From Pseudonocardia hierapolitana (GTDB taxonomy: Bacteria; Actinomycetota; Actinomycetes; Mycobacteriales; Pseudonocardiaceae), in NCBI RefSeq assembly GCF_007994075.1, contig NZ_VIWU01000001.1, positions 8,246,001 to 8,310,000 of the forward strand: 64,000 nucleotides of DNA, read 5' to 3'. Numbering within the stretch: position 1 is the first letter of the stretch; every line of letters begins with the position of its first letter. Below the pieces are notes generated by a model. That model was not told the DNA's origin and searched no databases. It saw nothing but the letters and a program-made list of their open reading frames with translations. The translations under genes were made by a program, and so were the position numbers. Shown here piece after piece: positions 1 through 8,578 of this stretch.

Positions 1-1
1 C

Positions 2-1348
2 GCCGCGATCGGCCCCGGCCTCGCGGTCCCCGACGGCACCGTCGAGATCGACGCCACCGGCGGGATCGTCATGCCGGGCATGATCGACACGCACCGGCAC
101 ATGTGGCAGACGGCGATGCGCGGGTACGGCGCCGACTGGACGCTCACGCAGTACTTCGTCTGGAACTACCTCGAGTGGGGCAAGGTCTTCCGGCCCGAGG
201 ACGTGCACGCGGGCAACCTGCTGTCCGCGCTCGAAGCGCTCGACGCCGGCGTCACTACCACCGTCGACTGGTCGCACGGGCTGCAGAGCCCCGAGCACGC
301 CGACGCAGCCGTCGACGCCTTGGTGTCCGTGCCCGGCCGGTTCGTCCTGGCCTACGGCAACATCCAGGACGCACCCGCGAACTGGACCGCCTCACCCGGG
401 TTCCGCGACTTCGTCTCGCGCCGCTTCCCCGGCGGACGCGGCGACGAGATGCTCGGGTTCCAGCTCGCCTTCGACGTCACCGGCGACCCGGCCTTCCCCG
501 AGAAGCCGGCCTTCGAGGTGGCCCGCGAGCTGGGCGTGCCGGTCACCACGCACGCCGGCGTCTGGGGTGCCACCGGCGACGACGGCATCCGGCTCATGCA
601 CGAGCACGGGTTCATGACCCCCGAGACCGTCTACGTGCACGCCGCCTCGCTCTCGCCCGACTCCTACCACCGCATCGCCGCCACCGGCGGCTCCGTCTCG
701 GTGTCCACGGAGAGCGAGCAGAGCGCGGGTCAGGGCTATCCGCCCACCTGGGCGTTGCGCGCGTACGGCATCCCGGTGTCGCTGTCGATGGACACCTCGG
801 TGTGGTGGAGCGCCGACCTGTTCTCCGCCATGCGCGCGACGCTGGGGGCCGACCGCTCGCGTGAGCACATGGAGGCGCACGCGAAGGGCGACACCGTCAC
901 CCACTCCTCGCTGCGCGCGGCGCAGGTGGTGGAGTGGGCCACCCGCGGCGGGGCCCGCGCGCTCGGCCGCGAGGACCGGCTGGGCAGCGTCGAGGTCGGC
1001 AAGCTCGCCGACCTCGTGCTGATCAGGAACGAGCACTCGCCGGTGATGTTCCCGCTGCTGCACCCGCACGGTCACGTCGCGTTCCAGGCCCAGCGCGGGG
1101 ACGTGCACACCGTGCTGGTGAACGGCCGGATCGTGAAGACCGACCACCGGCTCGTCGGGGTCGACCTGGCGTCGGCGCGGCACGAGGTGGAGCGCACGGT
1201 CGAGTACCTGTGCGCACAGCTCGGCGAGGAGGCCTGGGAGAAGGGGATGAACCCCGACGTCCCGGAGACCAAGATCCTCGACAACCCCTACACCTACACC
1301 GACTACCGCAGCGCCAGCACGCACGAGCGCCGGCAGGAGGCCCAGTGA
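2..1348 (+). CDS. Amidohydrolase family protein (5' end outside window)
   Basis: A metal-dependent hydrolase of the ATZ/TRZ (chlorohydrolase/cytosine-deaminase-like) branch of the amidohydrolase superfamily, probably cytoplasmic, acting on an amine- or halide-substituted ring or an amide; the substrate cannot be deduced. The frame is open from base 2, so the start lies upstream; 448 residues are visible. The beta-1 metal motif DTHRH follows MPGMI at visible residues 29-33. A THAG stretch, a VHAASLS histidine and the SMDTSVWW aspartate provide the remaining metal/catalytic positions, and the C-terminal EVGKLADLVLI segment is the usual return to the small beta domain. It overlaps the MFS gene by four bases (GTGA), so the two are probably translationally coupled and the transporter may move its substrate or product. 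Confidence 0.85.
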   Translation, partial: AAIGPGLAVPDGTVEIDATGGIVMPGMIDTHRHMWQTAMRGYGADWTLTQYFVWNYLEWGKVFRPEDVHAGNLLSALEALDAGVTTTVDWSHGLQSPEHADAAVDALVSVPGRFVLAYGNIQDAPANWTASPGFRDFVSRRFPGGRGDEMLGFQLAFDVTGDPAFPEKPAFEVARELGVPVTTHAGVWGATGDDGIRLMHEHGFMTPETVYVHAASLSPDSYHRIAATGGSVSVSTESEQSAGQGYPPTWALRAYGIPVSLSMDTSVWWSADLFSAMRATLGADRSREHMEAHAKGDTVTHSSLRAAQVVEWATRGGARALGREDRLGSVEVGKLADLVLIRNEHSPVMFPLLHPHGHVAFQAQRGDVHTVLVNGRIVKTDHRLVGVDLASARHEVERTVEYLCAQLGEEAWEKGMNPDVPETKILDNPYTYTDYRSASTHERRQEAQ

Positions 1349-2631
1349 CCCAGAATCCGATGGCCCAGGGTCCGATTGCCCAGGGTCCGATGACACAGGG
1401 GACCGCACCGGCGCGGGCGGGCACGGTGGCGATCACGCTCGGCTTCGCCGTCCTGTGCCTGTCGTACATGCTCAACGCGATGGACCGGCAGGTGTTCTAC
1501 CCGCTGGTCCCGGAGATCCGCGAGGAGTTCGGCTTCTCGCTCGACCAGGCGGGCCTGCTCGCCACCGGTTTCACGCTCGGCCTCGCGCTCACCGGGGTGC
1601 CGGCCGGCTACCTGCTCGACCGGATGTCCCGCAAGACGATCGTCGTCGTGAGCGTCGTCGTGTACTCGGCCGGCACGCTCGCCATCCCGCTCGCCGCGGG
1701 CTTCCTGGACATGGCCGTCTACCGGCTGGTCTCCGGCGTGGGCGAGGGCGTGCAGGCCACCGCCATCTACGCGATCATCGGTGCCTACTACTTCCACCGC
1801 AGGGCCTTCGCAGCCGGGTTCATCGGGGTCGCGTTCGGCCTGGGCGTGTTCCTCGGGCCGGTGATCGGGCAGGGCATGGCCGCCGCATCGGACACGTGGC
1901 GCACCCCGTTCTACGTCTTCGGCGCCGCCGGGATGGTCGTGGCGCTGATCCTGCTCGTCACCGTGCCGCGGGCGATGAGCGAGGCCGTGGCGGGCCGCAG
2001 CGCCGCAGCCGATGCGGCCGACTACGACCACGTTCCGGCCAGCCCGTACAACCGCAACTCGCTCGCCTTCGCGATCACCTCGGCGGTGTCCGGCCTGGTC
2101 TTCTACGGCTTCCTCGGCCTCTACCCGACGTTCCTGCGCGAGGAGCTCGCGTTCGCCCCCGGCGAGGCGGCACTGGCGGCGTCGCTCGTCGGGTTCGGGG
2201 CGATGATGGCGCTCCCGGTGGGCTGGCTCGCCGACCGCGTCGACCAGCGGCTGCTCCTCGCGGTCGGCTTCGTGGGCACCGCGGCGTCCGCGCTGCTGGC
2301 CTACACCGTGGCCACGGGCGCCGCCGCGCAGTACGTGCTCGCGTTCCTGATCGGGACGTTCGCCAGCGGGGTGCTGTTCACCAACTGCACGACCGTGCTG
2401 CAGCGCTCGGTGCGGCCCGAGCACGTCGGGCGCGGGGCGGGGCTGTTCATCCTCACCTACTACGTGGCCGCGGCGGTGTCCGGGCTGATCTTCGCCCGCC
2501 TGGTGGCCGGAATCGGCTGGCAGGGCGCCGGCCTGGTGCAGCTCACACTGCTGCCGCTGCTGGGGCTCGCCGCGCTCGTGCTCGTCGACCCGCGGCGGAT
2601 GCTCCTGCCACCCGCCCTGCGAAAGGCGTGA
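1345..2631 (+). CDS. MFS transporter
   Basis: A 428-residue major facilitator superfamily permease in the cytoplasmic membrane, with about 12 hydrophobic segments. The segment MDRQVFYPLVPEIREEFG after the first helix and the loop GYLLDRMSRKTIV (the G-X-L-x-D-R-x-G/S-R-R/K MFS signature) place it in the family of organic-anion/aromatic-acid symporters. The start is the GTG at 1345, overlapping the preceding stop and sitting five bases after a clean AGGAGG at 1335-1340. The polar N-terminus is unusual: a three-fold PMAQG/PIAQG/PMTQG repeat encoded by a 15-bp tandem repeat. The substrate is unknown; the coupling to the amidohydrolase suggests uptake of that enzyme's substrate. Confidence 0.85.
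   Translation: MTQNPMAQGPIAQGPMTQGTAPARAGTVAITLGFAVLCLSYMLNAMDRQVFYPLVPEIREEFGFSLDQAGLLATGFTLGLALTGVPAGYLLDRMSRKTIVVVSVVVYSAGTLAIPLAAGFLDMAVYRLVSGVGEGVQATAIYAIIGAYYFHRRAFAAGFIGVAFGLGVFLGPVIGQGMAAASDTWRTPFYVFGAAGMVVALILLVTVPRAMSEAVAGRSAAADAADYDHVPASPYNRNSLAFAITSAVSGLVFYGFLGLYPTFLREELAFAPGEAALAASLVGFGAMMALPVGWLADRVDQRLLLAVGFVGTAASALLAYTVATGAAAQYVLAFLIGTFASGVLFTNCTTVLQRSVRPEHVGRGAGLFILTYYVAAAVSGLIFARLVAGIGWQGAGLVQLTLLPLLGLAALVLVDPRRMLLPPALRKA
1360..1404 (+). repeat. 15-bp tandem repeat, 3 imperfect copies
   Basis: Three consecutive 15-bp units (consensus ATGGCCCAGGGTCCG) at 1360, 1375 and 1390; the third is diverged. They encode the repeated MAQGP-type pentapeptide at the cytoplasmic N-terminus of the MFS permease, so copy-number change would keep the frame. 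Confidence 0.8.
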
Positions 2632-2650
2632 GCCGCGTTCGTCATGGACG

Positions 2651-3538
2651 TCAGCCCTGGAGGCCGAGGACGGACACGCACCACCCGTCGGGCTCCTGCT
2701 TCATGAACCCGGGCGCCCTGCGCTCCTGCCCGCCGGCGGTGTGCCAGATCTGGAGCGAGCCGTCCCCGTCGCCGAACGTCGTGACCGGGGCGTTGAGCCG
2801 CAGCTGCGCACCGTCGGCGATCGTCTGCTCCACGAAGTCGTCCACCTCGTCGGCGGTGGAGCACATGTAGATCCGCGCCTCGGCCTGGTCGCCCGCGTTG
2901 ACGGCCGCGATGAACGCCTGCGCGCGCCCGGTGGGGCTCGCCGGGTCGGGATCCGGCGGCACCTCGCCTGCCAGCTCGCCGACCGGCGCGAAGCCCATCA
3001 CGCACACCACCCACGCGCCGTCCTCGTCGACCATCGTCAGCGCGCCCTTGCGGTCCGGCAGCCGCTCGCGCAGCTCGGGCGGCGCCGACGCGAAGGAGAT
3101 GCTGACGATCGCGACCTGGGCGCCTTCCAGCCCCTCGTCGTAACCGGGGTCGCTGGGCCGCAGCGCCCGCACCTCCTCGAGCGCGAACACCGGGTCCACC
3201 GCCGCGACGGCAGCCTCGCTCCTCGGGTCGAAGGGCTCGACGTCGCGGTAGAGGGTCTCCTCCGCGAGCGTCATGTCGCCGTCGTCGGTGGGAGTGCGCC
3301 CGTCCCGGCACACGAGCTCGTCCACGAACCGCTGCACGTCGCGCCGGTTGAACGCCGCGACGACGCCGCGCGCGGTGCCGTCGGGTGTGGAGCGGTCGAC
3401 GGCGGCCGACGGGATGCCCGCGATCTCCTGCCGCATCCATCCCGGCCACGCGAGACCGGTGGCGAGTGCCGCCGCGACCAGCACGATCACCCCGACCAGC
3501 AGCAGCACCGGCACTCGACGACCCGATCCCCCGCTCAC
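2651..3538 (-). CDS. Membrane-anchored protein with two NTF2/lumazine-like repeats, unknown function
   Basis: A 295-residue protein. After a short basic N-terminus (SGGSGRRV) comes one hydrophobic helix (about residues 8-28), then an extracytoplasmic region ending PGWMRQE. The remainder looks like two copies of one fold: each begins with a helix of the type ARGVVAAFNRRDVQRFVDELVCRDG or AQAFIAAVNAGDQAEARIYMCS, which resembles the lumazine-binding/DUF4878 style domains of actinobacterial membrane proteins. The GTG at 3538 is chosen because it directly precedes the charged residues and helix; the frame stays open far upstream but without coding character. It is divergent from the reductase at 3618. 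No enzyme motif is visible. Confidence 0.7.
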   Translation of the reverse strand: MSGGSGRRVPVLLLVGVIVLVAAALATGLAWPGWMRQEIAGIPSAAVDRSTPDGTARGVVAAFNRRDVQRFVDELVCRDGRTPTDDGDMTLAEETLYRDVEPFDPRSEAAVAAVDPVFALEEVRALRPSDPGYDEGLEGAQVAIVSISFASAPPELRERLPDRKGALTMVDEDGAWVVCVMGFAPVGELAGEVPPDPDPASPTGRAQAFIAAVNAGDQAEARIYMCSTADEVDDFVEQTIADGAQLRLNAPVTTFGDGDGSLQIWHTAGGQERRAPGFMKQEPDGWCVSVLGLQG

Positions 3539-3617
3539 GGGAGCAGTCTGGCGGGTGCGCCCGGGCCGGACATGGCCGGGCTGACACGATGAGCGGGAAC
3601 CGGTGGAAGGAGCACAC

Positions 3618-4508
3618 GTGGCGGGGCAGGTCGGGGCGCGGGTCGGGATCCTCGGTGCGGGAGCGGTCGGCGGGATGCTCGCGGTCCTGCTCGCCGAGGC
3701 GGGGCACGAGGTCACCGTGCTGGCCTCGGAGCGCACCAGCACGGCGATCAACGTCGGCGGCATCGCGCTGCGCAGCCAGAAGTTCGGCGACCGGCGGGCC
3801 CACGTACCCGCGCGCCCGTACCTCACGGCACCGGTCGACGTCCTGTTCGTCGCGGTCAAGGCGCCGGACCTGCTCGCGGCGCTGGGTCGGGTGCCGGCCG
3901 CGCTGCTGAGCGACACCGCCGTGGCCCCGCTGCTCAACGGCACCGACCACGTCGCGCTGCTGCGGGCCGCCCTGCCACGGACCGCGGTCGTGCCGATGAC
4001 GGTGTCGGTGGAGGCCACCCGCACCGCACCCGGCGATATCGAGCACCTCTCGCCGTTCCTCGAGTACGCCCTCGCCGAGGAGCGCGAGCGGGCCCGCGTC
4101 GACCCGGAGGACCTGCTGCGCACCACGGGCCTCGACGTCGACGCCTCCGCCCCCGACGAGGCCACGCTGCTGTGGCGCAAGCTCTCCTTCCTCGCACCCC
4201 TCGCGTTGCTCACCACCCACGCGCGGCAGCCGGTCGGCCCGGCCCGCGACGCCCACCCCGACCTCCTCGACGGGCTCGTCACCGAGACCGCCGCGGCGGC
4301 CGCCACGGCCGGCGCCGAGATCGACCCGGCGGCCGTCGCGAAGCGGATCGCCGGCCTGCCCGCCGGGATGCGCTCGTCGATGCTCAAGGACGCGATCGCA
4401 GGCGCCACCCTGGAGCTCGACGCCATCGCCGGGCCGATCCTGCGGGCGCTGCCCGACGGCGCCCCGGTCACGCGCGCGGTCGTCGCGGAGATCGCCGAGG
4501 CCCGCTGA
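3618..4508 (+). CDS. Ketopantoate reductase family protein (PanE/ApbA-like)
   Basis: A 296-residue NADPH-dependent 2-hydroxyacid dehydrogenase of the 2-dehydropantoate 2-reductase fold, cytoplasmic. The Rossmann motif GILGAGAVGGMLA lies at the N-terminus. VAVKAPDL and LLNGTDH supply the family's conserved lysine-region and Asn; WRKLSFLAPL and SSMLKDAIAGATLELDAI supply the C-terminal Lys, Ser, Asp and Glu positions. The GTG at 3618 is five bases after AAGGAG (3607-3612) and is preferred to the in-frame GTG at 3603, which precedes that site. Many paralogues of this family are not pantothenate enzymes and no pantothenate gene is nearby, so no symbol is given. Confidence 0.8.
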   Translation: MAGQVGARVGILGAGAVGGMLAVLLAEAGHEVTVLASERTSTAINVGGIALRSQKFGDRRAHVPARPYLTAPVDVLFVAVKAPDLLAALGRVPAALLSDTAVAPLLNGTDHVALLRAALPRTAVVPMTVSVEATRTAPGDIEHLSPFLEYALAEERERARVDPEDLLRTTGLDVDASAPDEATLLWRKLSFLAPLALLTTHARQPVGPARDAHPDLLDGLVTETAAAAATAGAEIDPAAVAKRIAGLPAGMRSSMLKDAIAGATLELDAIAGPILRALPDGAPVTRAVVAEIAEAR

Positions 4509-4579
4509 CCTGGAGCGCCCTGACGAGCTCTGACCTACTGCGCGGCGTCGAGGCCGAACCCGGTCGGTCCCTGGAGGCC

Positions 4580-4890
4580 TCAGCGACGCAGGGCGGTCTC
4601 CCGCTCCAGCTGTGACAATTTCTCGGGATTGCGCACGGCGTAGAGGCCGGTGATGAGGCCATGGTCGATGCGCACCGCCATTAGGGTGTCGATCTTGCCG
4701 TCGAGGCGGAGGATCAGTGCCGGGTAGCCGTTGACCTGTGCCGGCTGCAGCGGCGCCACGGCGGCGACCCCGGCAAGCCGGCTCGCGGCCAGCACGCGAG
4801 CCACCTCGTCGGCCCCGACCACCGGCGACAGCGCGGCCTGCGCCACCCCGCCGCCGTCGCCCAGGAAGACGACATCCGGCGCCGCGATCA
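4580..4890 (-). pseudogene. C-terminal remnant of an ECF41-type (SigJ-like) sigma factor
   Basis: Only about the last 104 residues survive. They read as the SnoaL-like C-terminal extension of ECF41 sigma factors: DVVFLGDGGG, VNGYPALILRLDG and MAVRIDHGLITGLYAVRNPEKLS, the last being close to the ECF41 NPDKL motif that tunes sigma activity. The sigma-2 and sigma-4 DNA-binding regions are missing: upstream, the reading frame runs straight into the antisense of the oxidoreductase remnant near 4890. There is no plausible start or promoter, so this is a non-functional fragment left by a deletion or rearrangement. The stop is at 4580-4582. Confidence 0.75.
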
Positions 4891-5738
4891 ACGGACTGGC
4901 GGCGAAGGCCCGTGGGGCGGGCGTCGAGATCCGCACCGGGGTGCGGGTGACCGGCCTCGACCTCGACCACGGCGCCGTCACGGCCGTGCACACCGACCAC
5001 GGCACCATCGGGTGCGAGCAGCTCGTCGTCGCCGCCGGACCATGGGTGCGCGACCTGTGGGCGATGCTCGACCTGCCGGAGCGGATCGACGTCACCGGCC
5101 GGGACGGCGTCGTGCACCGCGACCGTCCGATGTGGACCTACCTTCCGCTGCAGGAGGGCACCCTCGGGTTCGACCCGCACACGTTCCGCACGACCGACGG
5201 GGCGATGCCACCCGTGGTGCACGTCGACTCCGACCAGCCCCTGCACGACGAGGACGGCCGGCTCGTCACCGACGCGATGTGGGGCGTCTACTACAAGCCG
5301 GACTTCGCCTTCGGCGGCGTACAGGGCGGGGCCGCGCCGCTCCCGGTGCCCCGCCCGGTCGCGGACGTCGCGATCGACCCGTACGGTCCGGCCAGCCCCG
5401 AGTTCACCGTCGGTGCCGACTTCGTGCGCATGTGGACCGCGGCGCTGGCGCACTGCCACGAACGCTTCGTCGGAGCCGCCCGCCACTACCGCGACGTGCC
5501 CTCCGGTGGGATCGGAGCGTTCACCCCGGACAGCTTCCCGGTGTTCGACACCTTCCACGGCGGCAGCGCCTACGTGATCGCCGACTCGAACCACGGCTTC
5601 AAGATGCTCGGCGTGGGCGAGTTGGTGGCCGGCGAGCTGCTCGGCGAGCGCAGCGCGCAGCTGGAGCCGTTCCGATTCGCGCGCTGCCACACCGGCGAGC
5701 TGCACCCCGTGAGCAACTCACCGTTCCCCTGGAGCTAG
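4891..5738 (+). pseudogene. 3' remnant of an FAD-dependent (DAO-fold) oxidoreductase
   Basis: About 280 residues of a D-amino-acid/sarcosine-oxidase-like flavoenzyme. It begins inside the FAD-binding domain (LAAKARGAGVEIRTGVRVTGLD, the segment after the missing GxGxxG finger) and ends with the C-terminal FAD motif GIGAFTPDSFPVFDTF...YVIADSNHGFKMLG. The N-terminal dinucleotide fold and any start are gone; upstream of about 4890 the DNA is the antisense of the sigma-factor tail. The residual reading frame is intact to its stop at 5736-5738, which suggests a recent loss. Its 3' end overlaps the convergent oxidoreductase gene by 21 bp. Confidence 0.75.
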
Positions 5739-6791
5739 GGGCCCGCGAGGTCCCTGCCCGCCACCGCGAAGTCCGTCACGGCAGCTCGGCGGGCCCCCTT
5801 CGACCACCCGGACACCGAGCTGGCCGGCGATCTCGGCCAGCACGTCCTGCACGGCCACCGTGTCGGCCAGCGGCATGATCTCGCTCTCGGTGTGCCCGCC
5901 GGCCACGCGCTCGTTGACCTCGGCCAGCTCGTGGGTGTAGCCCGCGCCGGTGAGCGGGGCGTCGATCGTCTCCGGGTCGTGCCCCGTGCGGTGCAGGACG
6001 ATCCGGCTGGGGTAGTGGAACCGTGGCGGGACCTGGATCCAGCCGGTCGTGCCCAGCACCCGGGCCTCCCCCGGGGCGGGGCTGCGCAGCGAGGCGAACA
6101 GCTGCGCCGAGCGGCCGCCCGGGTAGCGCAGCAGCACCGACTCCTCCACGTCGACCCCGGACTCGTGCAGCACGCCGTGCGCGACCACCGCCTCCGGAGC
6201 GCCCAGCAGCATCTGGGCGAACGAGACCGGGTAGACGCCCAGGTGGAACAGCAGGCCGTCACCCTGCTCCGGTCGGAAGGACCGGGTCGCCGGGTCGACG
6301 GGGTTGCGCACCCCGAGATCCGCGGTCACCGTGCACACCTCGCCGATCGCCCCGTCGGCCACCAGCTCGCGCAGCCGGACCACGGCCGGGCAGAACCGGG
6401 TCCACATCGCCTCCATGGCGAAGCGGCCGGCCGCGCCAGCAGCCGCGACGACCTCCCGGGTCGCCGCGGGGGTGACGGTGAACGACTTCTCCACGAGCAC
6501 CGCCTTGCCGGCGGCGAGCGCGGCCAGCGCCAACGCGCGGTGGGTGGGATGCGGGGTGGCCACGTAGACCACGTCCACGTCCGGGTCGTCGAGCAGCGCC
6601 CGATAGGAGCCGTGCGCCGTCGGGAGCGTCCCGCGGCCGGCCGACGCGGCGTGCCCGGCGGCGAATGCCTCCGCCCGCTCGGCCGAGCGCGAGCCGACGG
6701 CGGTGAGAACCGCATCCGGCACGTGAACCAGATCCCGCAGCACCTTGTCGGCGACCGGGCCCGGCCCGGCCACCCCCCACCGCACGGTCAC
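5718..6791 (-). CDS. Gfo/Idh/MocA family oxidoreductase (distal)
   Basis: A 357-residue NAD(P)-dependent sugar/inositol dehydrogenase, cytoplasmic. The N-terminal Rossmann start is RWGVAGPGPVADKV and the family motif is VLVEKSFTVTP (the E-K-P motif with Ser in place of Pro). The C-terminal substrate domain contains GDGLLFHLGVYPVS, where the DxGxY/H motif reads HLGVY, as in trans-dihydrodiol/xylose dehydrogenase relatives. The GTG at 6791 overlaps the preceding stop (GTGA). The last 25 or so residues (from EGGPPSCRDG) are Gly/Pro/Arg-rich and unlike the family, suggesting that the original stop was lost and translation now runs into the neighbouring scar. It is the last gene of the sugar operon that starts at 11704. 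Confidence 0.85.
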   Translation of the reverse strand: MTVRWGVAGPGPVADKVLRDLVHVPDAVLTAVGSRSAERAEAFAAGHAASAGRGTLPTAHGSYRALLDDPDVDVVYVATPHPTHRALALAALAAGKAVLVEKSFTVTPAATREVVAAAGAAGRFAMEAMWTRFCPAVVRLRELVADGAIGEVCTVTADLGVRNPVDPATRSFRPEQGDGLLFHLGVYPVSFAQMLLGAPEAVVAHGVLHESGVDVEESVLLRYPGGRSAQLFASLRSPAPGEARVLGTTGWIQVPPRFHYPSRIVLHRTGHDPETIDAPLTGAGYTHELAEVNERVAGGHTESEIMPLADTVAVQDVLAEIAGQLGVRVVEGGPPSCRDGLRGGGQGPRGPLAPGER

Positions 6792-7894
6792 CCGTGGGTG
6801 AGGTCCACCGGCCCGGGCACTGCGGCCGGGCGTTCGCAGGTGGTGGTGAGCTCCACCGACGCGTGCGTGTCGGCGGCCTGCTGCACGGACTCCATGATGT
6901 CCAGGACGTGCAGGCCCAGCTCGTCGCCCGCCCGGTGCGGGCGGCCCTCGGCGATCGCGAGTGCCATGTCCGCCAGCCCGTAGCCGCGGCCCGAGTCGAC
7001 GTAGCCGGCCGTGGCCCCGATGTCCACCCAGCCGTCGTCGACCGCCGAGGCGGAGTACAGCTCGACGGGGCCTGCGAAGTGGTTCGGGTCGGGCACCGAC
7101 AGCGAGCCCCCGGTGCCGTGCACCTCGATGCGGGGCAGGCGGGCGGCCCAGATGTCGAAGCTCATGATCAGCGTCGACACCGCGCCGGAGGCGTGCTCGA
7201 GGATCCCGGTGATCGTGGAGTCGACGGTCACGTCGAAGGACGTGCCCGCCTTCGGCCCCGAGCCGATGGTGCGGGTGGCGGACGGGCGGGTCGACGCGCC
7301 GACCACCCGCACGACCGGGCCCAGGAGGTGCACCAGCGACGTCAGGTAGTACGGCCCCATGTCCAGCAGCGGCCCGCCGCCCGGCTGGTAGTAGAACTCC
7401 GGGTCGGGGTGCCAGCGCTCGTGCCCCGGGGTGGTCATGAACGCCGTGGCCGAGTGCGGGGTGCCGATCCGGCCCGCGTCCACCGCGGCGCGGGCGGTCT
7501 GCACGCCCGTGCCGAGCACCGTGTCCGGCGCGCAGCCCACGCGCAGGCCTGCGCCCGCCGCCGCCTTGACGACCTCGCGGCCCTCCGCCACCGAAGTGGC
7601 CAGCGGCTTCTCGACGTACACGTGCTTGCCCGCGGCGAGCGCGGACAGCGCGACGTCGGCGTGCGTGGCCGGCAGCGTGAGGACGAGCACGGCGTCGACG
7701 TCGTCGGCCGCCAGCAGACCGGGGAAGTCGACCACCCGGGCACCGTCGTGCTGCGCGGCGAGCGCCTCGGCCCGCTCGTGCTGCAGGTCGCACACGGCGG
7801 TGACCTGCAGCTGCGGCAGCCGACCGAGGCTCGCCGAGTACTGCCCGGAGATGTTGCCGGCGCCGACGATCCCGATCCTCAACGCGCCGCCCAC
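6788..7894 (-). CDS. Gfo/Idh/MocA family oxidoreductase (proximal)
   Basis: About 368 residues. GIVGAGNISGQYS is the nucleotide-binding start, VYVEKPLATS is the canonical EKP motif, and GGPLLDMGPYYLTSL carries the DxGxYY motif. WHPDPEFYYQPGGGP before it is typical of 3-keto-sugar/ThuB-like dehydrogenases. Two starts are possible: GTG at 7894, with GGGGGA five bases upstream, or TTG at 7882, overlapping the ThuA stop; I use the former. Together with the ThuA-like gene immediately upstream it forms the pair seen in disaccharide-oxidation (thuAB-type) pathways, so oxidation of an imported sugar at C3 is a reasonable inference, not shown directly. Confidence 0.85.
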   Translation of the reverse strand: MGGALRIGIVGAGNISGQYSASLGRLPQLQVTAVCDLQHERAEALAAQHDGARVVDFPGLLAADDVDAVLVLTLPATHADVALSALAAGKHVYVEKPLATSVAEGREVVKAAAGAGLRVGCAPDTVLGTGVQTARAAVDAGRIGTPHSATAFMTTPGHERWHPDPEFYYQPGGGPLLDMGPYYLTSLVHLLGPVVRVVGASTRPSATRTIGSGPKAGTSFDVTVDSTITGILEHASGAVSTLIMSFDIWAARLPRIEVHGTGGSLSVPDPNHFAGPVELYSASAVDDGWVDIGATAGYVDSGRGYGLADMALAIAEGRPHRAGDELGLHVLDIMESVQQAADTHASVELTTTCERPAAVPGPVDLTHG

Positions 7895-8568
7895 AGCATC
7901 CCCCGCTGGATGATCGTGGTGACGTCCTCGTTCCGGATCACGTCCATGTCGTGCCCGGGCGTGCAGACGAACACCCGGCCCTTCCCCCAGTCCCGGGTCC
8001 AGATCGCCGGCGAGGTGACCGGCCGGTGCCACGGCTCCCACTCGTTCTTGGCCAGGGTGGTGGTGGCGAGGACGGTGTTGTACTCGTCGGAGAGCACCCA
8101 GTACTGCTCGGTGACGAGGTCGAAGTCCGCGATCCCCTCCATGACCGGGTGGTCGGGGGCGGTGATCTCGACCCGGTACGGGATGAAGTAGTCCGACTGC
8201 TCGCCCGTGCGTTCCTCGGGCGCCTTCGGCGGGTGGCAGGCGAACTGCCCGCCGACCAGCTGCAGGTAGTCGCTGGAGTTGCGGTAGGAGTCGGCGATCC
8301 CGCCGTGCCACCCGGCGAGCCCCGTGCCGTTCTCGACGGCGCGCGTCAGCCCGGCGAGCTCGTCCTTCTCGATGGTGCTCATCGTCATGCACTGGACGAT
8401 CAGGTCGACGCCCGCCATGTAGTCGGCGTCGGCGTACACCTTCGGCGAGTTCTCCACCCGGACCGCGAAACCGTTGGCCTGCAGGTGCGGGAGGAAGTAG
8501 TCGGTGGCCTCGACGGGATGGTGTCCTTCCCAGCCGCCGCGCACCACCAGTGCCTGCCGTTCGGTCAC
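7879..8568 (-). CDS. ThuA-like domain protein
   Basis: A 229-residue ThuA (trehalose-utilisation) family protein with a glutamine-amidotransferase-like fold, cytoplasmic. Recognisable segments are ALVVRGGWEGHHP at the N-terminus, GTGLAGWHGGIADSY in the middle and PDHPVMEGIADFDLVTEQYWVL towards the C-terminus, followed by GHDMDVIRNEDVTTII. Start GTG 8568 is preceded by AAAGGA at a five-base spacing. It lies between the ABC permease (10-bp gap) and the Gfo/Idh/MocA gene (overlap). In characterised relatives the protein acts with a Gfo/Idh/MocA dehydrogenase on keto-sugars; that role is inferred here from position. Confidence 0.85.
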   Translation of the reverse strand: MTERQALVVRGGWEGHHPVEATDYFLPHLQANGFAVRVENSPKVYADADYMAGVDLIVQCMTMSTIEKDELAGLTRAVENGTGLAGWHGGIADSYRNSSDYLQLVGGQFACHPPKAPEERTGEQSDYFIPYRVEITAPDHPVMEGIADFDLVTEQYWVLSDEYNTVLATTTLAKNEWEPWHRPVTSPAIWTRDWGKGRVFVCTPGHDMDVIRNEDVTTIIQRGMLWAAR

Positions 8569-8578
8569 GGTTGTCCTT

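Noticed and set aside
2460..5705. Very long minus-strand open frame (over 1000 codons)
   Set aside because: It crosses several recognisable genes on both strands, has Arg/Gly/Ala-rich composition with no domain, and is the usual antisense artefact of high-GC DNA. Similar long shadows at 27923-30286, 54251-56617 and 56434-59610 were dropped for the same reason.
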